Source of the DNA: Methanobrevibacter sp.
GTDB lineage: Archaea; Methanobacteriota; Methanobacteria; Methanobacteriales; Methanobacteriaceae
NCBI GenBank assembly: GCA_009776495.1
Contig: WRNS01000036.1
Coordinates: forward strand, 1 to 7,830
Direction: 5' to 3'
Length of the DNA stretch: 7,830 nt
The notes beneath the pieces were generated by a model, which saw only the letters and a program-made list of their open reading frames with translations, was not told the origin of the DNA and ran no database searches. The position numbers and the translations under genes are program-made. Positions 1-5,177 of the stretch are shown in pieces (positions within the stretch are counted from its first letter, which is position 1; each line of letters opens with the position of its first letter).

Positions 1-1478
1 ACATTCTCGATTTGTGAAGGGAAAACAGAATACCCTGAACTTTTGATAATTCTTTTGATTCTTTGCTTAAAGTATACAAAACCATCCTTATCCATACTTC
101 CAAGATCACCTGTGTGAACCCATAGATGGCCATCCTCATGTTTTTGAAGAGCTGAATCAGTTTCTTCTTTTTCTTTATAGTATTCTAACATTACTGTAGG
201 ACCAGAAATACAAATTTCTCCGTCTTCATCAGCAGCACAAGTTTCCTGAGAACCTATTTTACATATTTTGTACAATGTGTCTGGAAATGGAATTCCTATA
301 CTTCCAAATCGATACTCACTTGGTGGAGTTAAACAACTGGCGGTAACAGTTTCAGTCAAGCCATAACCTTCTCTTATACTAACTGTTCCTCCACGTTCAG
401 CCATAAAATCCTCAAATTTAACTTTAATATCATTAGCTAAAGTATCTGCACCAGAAAATACTCCTTTCACATGGGAAAAATCAGCGTTCATCATTGAGTT
501 ACTACTAGCTAGTGCAGTAAACAGAGTTGGAACCCCAGCAATGAATTGTGGTTTGTTTTTATTAAATGATTTAGCAAAATCCTCGGTAGAAAATTTAGGA
601 ACAAGTATTATTGTGCCTCCAAATGATAATGCAGTATGCATTGATACTCCTAAACCAAAGCCATGGAAGAAAGGCATTATACACATCATCTTATCGTATG
701 TATTTACATTAGCTTGAGATCCTGTTTGAAGTGCAAGGGCATTGAAATTTAAATTGGATAATACAACTCCTTTTGGTGAACCTGTGGTTCCACCAGTGTA
801 TAATATAACTGCAGGATCTTCACCTTTAGCTATTGAAAAATCATTGAGCTCCTCTTTTTCACCTATTTTCAGTAGCTGTTTCCAATTGATAATATCCTCC
901 CTTTCAGGAATTTTTGGAACTTTACGACCAGCTAATAACCAATATCCAAATTTATTAAATGATTTAAGATAATCTGACACATTACATATTACTATTTTTT
1001 TCAAATTCACATTATCTTTAATTTTTTCAAAATTAGAAAATGCAAAATCAGTTGTAAGTGCAAATTCACTATCTGTTAAATTTAAAAAATATTCTATCTC
1101 TTTCGGAGCAGATAAAGGATGAATCATATTTGAAATAGCCCCAATTTTATTAATCGCATAAAAAGCTATTGTTGCTTGAGGAATATTAGGCAAACAAACA
1201 GTTACTTTATCCTCTTTTTTTACTCCTAATTTGATTAAAGATTGTGCACACTGATCGATTAAACCGATTAACTGCTTATAGCTTAATTTTAAACCCATAA
1301 ATTCTAATGCATCAACATTGGGAATTTTTTCCTCTATAAATTTAATCATTTGATACATGTTTTTATCAGGATATTCAATATTTGGAAAAGTAGTTTCAGG
1401 GTAATATTTTAACCAAGGTCTATCATAATTAAGCTTGTCTTCAGCTGGTTTCAAAATAAATTCATTTAAATTCTTCAT
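1..1478 (-). CDS. AMP-forming acyl-CoA synthetase (ANL superfamily), C-terminus cut by window edge
   Basis: The protein should activate a carboxylic acid in two steps, through an acyl-adenylate, to its CoA thioester in the cytoplasm. 492 codons are visible from ATG at 1478 (MKNLNEFILKPAED) with no stop. The ANL core motifs appear in order: the phosphate loop LYTGGTTGSPKG at about residues 225-236, PFFHGFGLG further on, REGYGLTET at about 368-377, HTGDLG at about 454-459, and the hinge KRIIKSSGYSVFPSQIE at about 473-490. Family members usually run to about 500-560 residues, so some tens of residues, including the C-terminal catalytic lysine region, lie outside. An AGGA sits about nine bases before the ATG, next to a TATA-like box. 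The substrate cannot be read from sequence. Archaeal lipids are isoprenoid, so a branched or medium-chain acid is more plausible than bulk fatty acid (inference). Acyl-CoA synthetase is favoured over a peptide-synthetase adenylation domain because no carrier domain is visible, but the missing end limits certainty. Confidence 0.9.
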   Translation of the reverse strand, partial: MKNLNEFILKPAEDKLNYDRPWLKYYPETTFPNIEYPDKNMYQMIKFIEEKIPNVDALEFMGLKLSYKQLIGLIDQCAQSLIKLGVKKEDKVTVCLPNIPQATIAFYAINKIGAISNMIHPLSAPKEIEYFLNLTDSEFALTTDFAFSNFEKIKDNVNLKKIVICNVSDYLKSFNKFGYWLLAGRKVPKIPEREDIINWKQLLKIGEKEELNDFSIAKGEDPAVILYTGGTTGSPKGVVLSNLNFNALALQTGSQANVNTYDKMMCIMPFFHGFGLGVSMHTALSFGGTIILVPKFSTEDFAKSFNKNKPQFIAGVPTLFTALASSNSMMNADFSHVKGVFSGADTLANDIKVKFEDFMAERGGTVSIREGYGLTETVTASCLTPPSEYRFGSIGIPFPDTLYKICKIGSQETCAADEDGEICISGPTVMLEYYKEKEETDSALQKHEDGHLWVHTGDLGSMDKDGFVYFKQRIKRIIKSSGYSVFPSQIEN

Positions 1479-1525
1479 ATAAGTGAGTCCTGTTTTTTAA
1501 TTAGAGATAATAAATTATAATCTTA
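1479..1525 (-). promoter_or_regulatory. Probable promoter and leader of the acyl-CoA synthetase gene
   Basis: Read on the minus strand, an AT-rich box TTATAATTTA (1520-1511) lies about 33-42 bases before the ATG at 1478, and CAGGAC (about 1492-1487) follows as a weak ribosome site. With the usual archaeal distance of about 25 bases from TATA box to start site, the leader would be only about a dozen bases. In such AT-rich DNA a TATA-like string is weak evidence; its position relative to the start is the main support. Confidence 0.35.
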
Positions 1526-1528
1526 TTA

Positions 1529-1554
1529 TTCATGAAGATTGATTCATCCATGAA
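1529..1554. promoter_or_regulatory. Two adjacent palindromes upstream of the synthetase TATA box
   Basis: TTCATGAA (1529-1536) is a perfect palindrome. Six bases on comes TTCAT-CC-ATGAA (1543-1554), a second palindrome with the same half-site spread by two bases. Both lie just upstream of the proposed TATA box of the acyl-CoA synthetase gene, a normal place for an archaeal activator or repressor site. Binding by a dimeric regulator is inference. Confidence 0.3.
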
Positions 1555-1600
1555 AAAATAAAAAATAAAAAAAAATTATTTTTCATATTATAATTACAAA

Positions 1601-1710
1601 TAAATTTTTCATTATATTTAATAAAAATTTAAACTTTTAATTGGAAATTTTTTATAAAAATATAAATTTTTCAATATATTTATAAAAATATAAACTTCTG
1701 ATTGGAAATT
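1601..1710. repeat. Imperfect direct repeat pair of about 48 bp
   Basis: Copy one (1601-1650) and copy two (1663-1710) both run TAAATTTTTC, then an ATATTTA-type stretch, then TAAAAAT, then AAACTT, and end in ATTGGAAATT. They differ by a few substitutions and one indel. The shared ATTGGAAATT end is the least A/T-trivial part and argues for duplication rather than chance. No function is evident. Confidence 0.5.
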
Positions 1711-1837
1711 CAAAAAATCCTAAAAACAACCTTTTTCTTTCAAAAAAAAATTGTCCATTTTGCTTGAATATGGTAATTCCTATATAATATAGTTTTCTAT
1801 AACTGCCTAACAAACTAACTAAAACAGACTCTTGAGG

Positions 1838-1970
1838 AAAAAATTAGAAAAAATAAAAAATTTAATAAAAAAAATAAAAAAAATGTTAATTAGTAAAAAA
1901 ATATTTAAAAATAAAAAAAATGCTCAAAATACAAAAAAATTAGAAAAAATTAAAAATTTAATAAAAAAAG
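1838..1970. repeat. Imperfect A-rich direct repeat pair of about 37 bp
   Basis: Segments 1838-1880 and 1934-1970 share AAAAAATTAGAAAAAAT, then AAAAATTTAATAAAAAAA, with one or two differences, about 96 bases apart. Because both are nearly pure A/T, part of the match may be compositional; the shared TTAG at the same offset supports a real duplication. No coding or RNA role is visible. Confidence 0.35.
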
Positions 1971-2003
1971 AAAAAAAGTAATAAATTATAACATTACTTT
2001 TTT
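1963..2003 (-). terminator. Hairpin with oligo-T tract, likely terminator of the small membrane-protein unit
   Basis: The arms 1972-1982 (AAAAAAGTAAT) and 1993-2003 (ATTACTTTTTT) form an 11-bp perfect stem with a 10-base loop. Read on the minus strand the stem is followed by a T-rich run (TC, then seven T, at 1971-1963). It lies about 135 bases past the 64-residue gene but overlaps the end of the possible 43-residue frame, which fits both being in one transcript. Most of the stem is A:T, so it is moderate in strength. Confidence 0.5.
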
Positions 2004-2117
2004 AAAAAATTGATAAAATCCACAAAGTCCTAAGAAAAATCCAAAAACTATGGAATTTATCTTAAAATCAAACCAATTAAGGTTTAAAAAAAAATAATTT
2101 ACTATTGTGGTTATCAA
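1986..2117 (-). CDS. Possible 43-residue membrane peptide with TTG start
   Basis: This frame opens with TTG at 2117, 19 bases after the stop of the upstream 64-residue gene, and ends at TAA 1988-1986. It begins MITTIVNYFFLNLNWF and continues DFKINSIVFGFFLGLCGFYQ, ending FFKKVML. It has one good membrane helix (INSIVFGFFLGLCGFYQFF, about residues 22-40) followed by a KK pair, the pattern of a real small membrane protein rather than random AT-rich sequence, which here tends to give Lys/Asn/Ile strings. Against it: no ribosome site precedes the TTG, no ATG or GTG start is available, and a nine-T run within it could mark an inactivating slip. It could be a real coupled gene, the remnant of one, or chance. 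I recognise no family. Confidence 0.4.
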   Translation of the reverse strand: MITTIVNYFFLNLNWFDFKINSIVFGFFLGLCGFYQFFKKVML

Positions 2118-2136
2118 TTAATAGAAAGAAAATCTT

Positions 2137-2331
2137 TTAGTTTGAAGTGAATATATTATATGCTGCATATGCTAAAATAGCTAAACCAACAATTATGAGT
2201 GCGACTTGACCAAATAATCCGCCGAATCCTCTTAAAACATATTCTCCACTTGCTCCACCAATTACAAATATTATACCTATAATTAGTGAATAAATATTTG
2301 CCATTACTTTACCCATTAATCCTTCTGCCAT
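2137..2331 (-). CDS. Small two-helix membrane protein of unknown function (64 aa)
   Basis: The product starts MAEGLMGKVMANIYSLIIG and has two hydrophobic glycine-rich segments, about residues 9-27 (VMANIYSLIIGIIFVIGGA) and 41-60 (GQVALIIVGLAILAYAAYNI). They are joined by a short loop with a charged patch (SGEYVLRG), giving a helical hairpin in the cytoplasmic membrane. The start is chosen at 2331 because a full AGGAGG (2346-2341) lies nine bases upstream; the longer frame from 2361 would encode that ribosome site as part of the protein. Codon use is less A-extreme than the surroundings, as in a real gene. It appears to have its own promoter and perhaps a co-transcribed second small frame behind it. 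I do not recognise a family; holin-like, pilin-like or toxin-like roles cannot be told apart from sequence alone. Confidence 0.8.
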   Translation of the reverse strand: MAEGLMGKVMANIYSLIIGIIFVIGGASGEYVLRGFGGLFGQVALIIVGLAILAYAAYNIFTSN

Positions 2332-2340
2332 TTTTAAAAT

Positions 2341-2394
2341 CCTCCTTTCTAATTTATTCAATATATTTAGTTTTTAACTTAAATATATATAATC
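2341..2394 (-). promoter_or_regulatory. Promoter and strong ribosome site of the 64-aa membrane protein gene
   Basis: On the minus strand ATTATATATATTTAAG (2394-2379) is a good TATA candidate. A start site about 25 bases on would fall near 2355-2360, giving a leader of about 25-30 bases that contains AAAGGAGG (ending at 2341). The perfect AGGAGG decides the start codon at 2331. Other TATA-like strings occur further up (about 2400-2425), so the exact box is uncertain. Confidence 0.45.
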
Positions 2395-2518
2395 ATATTA
2401 TATTATAGTATATATATATTTTGATAAGTCTTTATAATAACAAAAATCAACTTATATAATTTAGTATTAGATAAATGGAACAATCTAATATTATTATACG
2501 ATTCTAAAGATAAAATAT

Positions 2519-2620
2519 ATTTTGTTTTGCAGCTAATAAAATATATAATATATTTCTGCTTGAAAACTAATAAAACATATAAGAAATTTCTACTTGAAAA
2601 CTAATAAAATATATAAAAAA
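2519..2620. repeat. 34-bp tandem repeat, about three units, first degenerate
   Basis: Units 2553-2586 and 2587-2620 are directly adjacent and share TTTCT-R-CTTGAAAACTAATAAAA followed by YATATAA, with about four differences in 34. A third, degenerate unit (2519-2552) keeps only CTAATAAAATATATAA but at the exact 34-base phase: CTAATAAAA starts at 2533, 2567 and 2601. It lies between two minus-strand units, outside the proposed promoters. No function is evident. Confidence 0.7.
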
Positions 2621-2665
2621 ATACATTCTATAATAAAAAAAATCATATTTAAAATAAAAGAAAAT

Positions 2666-2708
2666 AAAAAAAAAAAGGTTAAAATTATTAACTTAGTTAT
2701 AATTTTAA
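2666..2708 (-). terminator. Intrinsic terminator of the alpha/beta-hydrolase gene
   Basis: The arms TTAAAATTAT (2679-2688) and ATAATTTTAA (2699-2708) form a 10-bp perfect stem with a 10-base loop. Read on the minus strand the stem is followed by CC and then eleven T (2676-2666). It begins 26 bases after the hydrolase stop codon. Stem plus long T-tract at the expected spot is good evidence for transcription ending here. Confidence 0.7.
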
Positions 2709-2734
2709 TTTACATCAATAATTTAATAATTAAC

Positions 2735-3637
2735 TTAATCACTGCTAAATCTTTTTAAATATGGTTTTTCATTTAAATTCAGCTTTTTTTTTGATATAAA
2801 CTCACTAATAACTTCATTAAACCATTCAAAATCATGGATATTCCAAAGATGAATAGATCTATAAACACTGAAAATTTGAGCATTATTGAAATAATTTTTG
2901 ATTGTTTCTGCTGATTTTTTTACTTTAGGATATTCTTTTGTTCCATATAATACCAAAAGATTGTTAGAATCCATCTTGTCATTGTTTTCTTTGTTATCAA
3001 AGGTAGTACAAATTTCAGGTAGTTTAAACTTTAATGACTCTTCAGTAATTGAAATTAGCTTATCCTCATAAATAGAACTAATAGAATCTCTTAAATCTTT
3101 TAAATATTCTTTTTCCAGACCATATTCTGCTAAATAACCTTTAATAATAAAGTCAGAATGTTTTTTATCTAAAATATCTACCTTTAGCTGTTTTATCATA
3201 GCTAATGATTGATCCACTTTTTCATTTTCCACATCATATATTAACTTAGCTAATTTTTTATCCTCATTAAATTTAATCAATGGAGTTTGTAAATTGACTC
3301 CAGTTACAGTAGCTGTTTCTATTAAATTAGGATACTTAGCTAATAATTGGAGAATTATTTGCCCACCAATAGCTACTCCCACCAAATGAATTTTTTTAGT
3401 CATTAACTTTTCTCGAATAAGATCTTTTACTATTTCAGCTGATTTTTCTATGGAAAAATCACCATCTAATTGGCTTTTTCCATGTTCTGGAAGATCTAAA
3501 AAGATACAATGATGATTAGGAAAGCTACTTTTTTGGTATTTCCAAATCCAATGACTTAATAAGTTGCTATGAAGAAAAATAATAGCTTCTTTTTTTTCAT
3601 CATGATATTCTTCAAAGTAAAGATTATTTAAATTCAT
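2735..3637 (-). CDS. Alpha/beta-hydrolase-fold protein lacking the nucleophile serine (300 aa)
   Basis: The fold is recognisable by ordered landmarks: AIIFLHSNLLSHWIWKYQ (18-35, the oxyanion-loop region, HS instead of the usual HG), IFLDLPEHGKSQ (45-56), the nucleophile elbow region IHLVGVAIGGQ (83-93), LLVLYGTKEYP (227-237, acid loop) and SIHLWNIHDFEWFNEVISEF (261-280, catalytic His loop). The elbow normally reads G-x-S-x-G; here it is G87-V-A89-I-G91, so the nucleophile is alanine (codon GCT). The acid position appears to be Glu235 instead of Asp, and His263 is kept. The length is normal and there are no frameshifts. There is no signal peptide, so it should be cytoplasmic. The start is at 3637, because AAGGAG lies just before that ATG and would be coding in the longer TTG-started frame from 3667. 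It may be a pseudoenzyme with a binding role or use an unusual mechanism; no substrate can be named. It is divergent from fprA. Confidence 0.85.
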   Translation of the reverse strand: MNLNNLYFEEYHDEKKEAIIFLHSNLLSHWIWKYQKSSFPNHHCIFLDLPEHGKSQLDGDFSIEKSAEIVKDLIREKLMTKKIHLVGVAIGGQIILQLLAKYPNLIETATVTGVNLQTPLIKFNEDKKLAKLIYDVENEKVDQSLAMIKQLKVDILDKKHSDFIIKGYLAEYGLEKEYLKDLRDSISSIYEDKLISITEESLKFKLPEICTTFDNKENNDKMDSNNLLVLYGTKEYPKVKKSAETIKNYFNNAQIFSVYRSIHLWNIHDFEWFNEVISEFISKKKLNLNEKPYLKRFSSD

Positions 3638-3675
3638 ACTTCTCCTTTTCAACAAAAAATTCTTCAAAATAAAGA

Positions 3676-3718
3676 ATATTTACTCATACCTCAATTCAAA
3701 TTTCTTTATATTTATTCA
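3676..3718 (-). promoter_or_regulatory. Probable promoter of the alpha/beta-hydrolase gene, inside the tandem duplication
   Basis: On the minus strand AATAAATATAAAG (about 3716-3704), which spans the junction of the two 32-bp units, is a reasonable TATA box. A start site about 25 bases on would fall near 3680-3685, leaving a leader of about 45 bases before the ATG at 3637. The second unit carries a similar GTAAATATTC (about 3684-3675), so the duplication may have created two overlapping promoters. Confidence 0.4.
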
Positions 3719-3740
3719 TACCTCAATTCAAATATCTTTA
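3677..3740. repeat. Perfectly adjacent 2 x 32-bp tandem duplication at the hydrolase promoter
   Basis: Positions 3677-3708 and 3709-3740 match at 30 of 32 bases. On the minus strand each unit reads TAAAGA-W-ATTTGAATTGAGG, then TATGA-R-TAAATA. The period of 32 is close to three turns of B-DNA, so any protein site in it would be presented twice on the same face. The block lies 40-103 bases upstream of the hydrolase start and about 214-277 upstream of the fprA start. Confidence 0.85.
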
Positions 3741-3860
3741 AAAATTTTTATTATTATGAAAACCTATTTGAAATTTACTATTTGTTTTTATTTATAAATG
3801 ATTTTTTTTAAATTTTTTTTAAATTAACATTATTTAATACAAATATTTAAATTAAAATTA

Positions 3861-3888
3861 TTATAAATATTAATCATCTGATAATGAT
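3861..3888 (+). promoter_or_regulatory. Probable fprA promoter with short inverted repeat
   Basis: TTATAAATAT (3861-3870) is a plausible TATA box, about 84-93 bases before the GTG start at 3954, with transcription expected to begin near 3890 and a leader of about 60-65 bases. Directly downstream, ATCAT (3873-3877) and ATGAT (3884-3888) form a 5-bp inverted repeat six bases apart, between the box and the expected start site, where a repressor could act. The repeat is short enough to be chance. Confidence 0.35.
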
Positions 3889-3941
3889 AGTGAATAATTT
3901 CCATGTTTTAATAATGTTTAATTGATTTTATTAATGTGTTT

Positions 3942-3950
3942 AAAGGTGAT
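3942..3950 (+). promoter_or_regulatory. Ribosome binding site deciding the fprA start
   Basis: AAAGGTGAT matches the complement of the archaeal 16S rRNA 3' end (core AGGTGAT) and ends three bases before GTG 3954. This extended match with short spacing is usual in Methanobacteriales and favours 3954 over GTG 3936. Confidence 0.65.
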
Positions 3951-3953
3951 ATT

Positions 3954-5177
3954 GTGAAAGCTAATGCTAGGAAAATTAGTGATGGAGTGTACTGGGTAGG
4001 AGTTCTTGATTGGGACATACGAGATTACCATGGATACACTCTTGAAGGAACAACTTACAACTGTTATTTGGTGTTTGGCAAGGAAAAAGTAGCTTTAATA
4101 GATAATACTTATCCTGGAACATCTGCTCAGCTATGGGGGAGAATCAATGATGCTTTTGAACAAGAAGCTAAAGAATTAAAAATTGATGTTGTTGTTCAAA
4201 ACCATATAGAAAATGATCATAGTGGATGTTTGAATGAAGTTGTGAAGAAATTTCCCGATTTAGAGTTATACTGTTCTTCAAAAGCAGTTGCTGGACTTAA
4301 AAGTCACCAACCCTCCTTGGAAGATTTTGAAATGAATGTAGTTAAAACTGGAGATACTCTTGATTTAGGAGCTAAAACTCTTAGGTTCTTAGAAGCCCCA
4401 ATGTTACATTGGCCAGATAGTATGTTTACATTCATCGAGGAAGATGGAATTCTCTTTACAAATGATGCATTTGGTCAACATATATGTTTAAGTGAAAGAT
4501 ATGATCATGAAATATCTGAAGATATTTTAATGCTTTATGCTCAAAAGTTTTATGCAAATTTAATTACTCCTTCTTCACCTCTTGTTTTAAGAAAACTTGA
4601 TGAAGTAGTGAAATTAGAGTTACTTGATAAAATAAAGATGATAGCTCCTTCTCATGGGCAACTATGGACAGAACCTATGAAAATCATAGAAAAGTATAAA
4701 AAATGGGCATCTGGTAAATGCAAAGACAAAGTTACATTTTTATATGATACCATGCACTATTCAACTCAAAAAATGTCTCATGCTTTAATGGAAGGAATCA
4801 TGTCTGAAGGTGTTGATGTAAGAAGCTATTTCTTACATACTGATGAGCGAAGTGATATTGTTACAGATATACTTGATAGTAAAGCTGTTTTTGTTGGTAG
4901 TCCTACAATGATGAACAATCCATTTCCAAGTTTAGGAGATTTAATGTATTATCTCACCTCTTTAAGCTTTTCAAAAACAGGTTACAAAAAGAAAGCTGTT
5001 GTTTTCGGATCTAAAGGTTGGGGAGGAGGAGCAAACAAAAAACTTTCCTCTGATTTAGAACAAGCTGGTTTTGAAGTGTTAAAACAATACGATCTTACAT
5101 TTATCCCAACAGAAAAAGAGTTTAATGAATGTTATGAAATTGGAAAAGAAATAGCTAAACAAATTAAGTTAGAATAG
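3954..5177 (+). CDS. fprA: F420H2 oxidase, flavodiiron protein FprA (407 aa)
   Basis: FprA oxidises reduced coenzyme F420 and reduces O2 to water in the cytoplasm, an oxygen-defence reaction known from Methanobrevibacter arboriphilus. Residues 1 to about 250 are the metallo-beta-lactamase-like domain with the complete diiron ligand set: H84-x-E86-x-D88-H89 (NHIENDHSG), H152 (LHWPDSM), D171 (TNDAFG) and H234 (PSHGQ). Residues from about 258 to the end are a flavodoxin domain, with the FMN phosphate loop FLYDTMHYSTQKM (262-274) and the later flavin-contacting segments VGSPTMMNNPFPS (314-326) and GSKGWGGGANKK (352-363). No rubredoxin or other C-terminal extension is present, as in methanogen FprA, and the length is normal. 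The start is set at GTG 3954 (MKANARKISDGVYWVGVLDW) because AAAGGTGAT ends three bases before it; the longer frame from GTG 3936 would translate that ribosome site. It stands alone as a transcription unit, divergent from the hydrolase gene and convergent with the adhesin gene. Confidence 0.95.
   Translation: MKANARKISDGVYWVGVLDWDIRDYHGYTLEGTTYNCYLVFGKEKVALIDNTYPGTSAQLWGRINDAFEQEAKELKIDVVVQNHIENDHSGCLNEVVKKFPDLELYCSSKAVAGLKSHQPSLEDFEMNVVKTGDTLDLGAKTLRFLEAPMLHWPDSMFTFIEEDGILFTNDAFGQHICLSERYDHEISEDILMLYAQKFYANLITPSSPLVLRKLDEVVKLELLDKIKMIAPSHGQLWTEPMKIIEKYKKWASGKCKDKVTFLYDTMHYSTQKMSHALMEGIMSEGVDVRSYFLHTDERSDIVTDILDSKAVFVGSPTMMNNPFPSLGDLMYYLTSLSFSKTGYKKKAVVFGSKGWGGGANKKLSSDLEQAGFEVLKQYDLTFIPTEKEFNECYEIGKEIAKQIKLE

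Larger units (their letters stand above)
1479..1985. other. 507-bp intergenic region, extremely A/T rich, no convincing gene
   Basis: No frame here has a good ribosome site, a recognisable protein or balanced composition. It contains the synthetase promoter, two pairs of imperfect direct repeats (1601-1710 and 1838-1970) and long A-runs. One less A-rich island (about 1735-1840) carries a TATA-like string TATATAATAT at 1781-1790 without a recognisable downstream gene. I see no tRNA-like fold and no clear C/D-box motifs. It may hold a small RNA gene, but the sequence alone does not show one. Confidence 0.5.
2332..2734. other. 403-bp intergenic region between small membrane protein and hydrolase genes
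   Basis: It contains, from left to right, the leader and promoter of the small membrane-protein gene, an AT-rich stretch without features (about 2425-2518), a 34-bp tandem repeat (2519-2620), and the terminator of the hydrolase gene (2666-2708). No frame longer than about ten codons has a plausible start, so I see no additional gene. Confidence 0.6.
3638..3953. other. 316-bp divergent intergenic region between the hydrolase gene and fprA
   Basis: The hydrolase side holds its ribosome site, promoter and the 32-bp tandem duplication. The middle (about 3741-3855) is A/T-rich with no feature I can support. The fprA side holds a TATA-like box, a short inverted repeat and the GGTGAT ribosome site. 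No extra gene is visible; on the minus strand each tandem unit contains an ATG opening a seven-codon frame (from 3719 and 3687), too short to call. Confidence 0.6.

Noticed and set aside
742..972. 76-codon open frame on the plus strand
   Set aside because: It lies antisense within the acyl-CoA synthetase, whose phosphate-loop motif is encoded on the opposite strand there; no ribosome site or recognisable protein.
1884..1982. Plus-strand frame of about 32 codons beginning MLISKKIFKNKKN
   Set aside because: Almost all Lys/Asn/Ile, as expected from poly-A DNA, with no ribosome site and overlapping an A-rich repeat.
3636..3667. Longer N-terminus for the hydrolase (TTG at 3667), and likewise for the 64-aa protein, fprA and the adhesin gene
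   Set aside because: In each case the best ribosome site lies inside the extension and is correctly spaced from the next in-frame ATG or GTG.
3664..3719. Two minus-strand seven-codon frames (ATG at 3719 and 3687), one in each 32-bp unit, preceded by GAGGT
   Set aside because: The GAGG is only one base from the ATG, too close for a ribosome site, and the two peptides differ after codon 4; treated as a by-product of the duplication.
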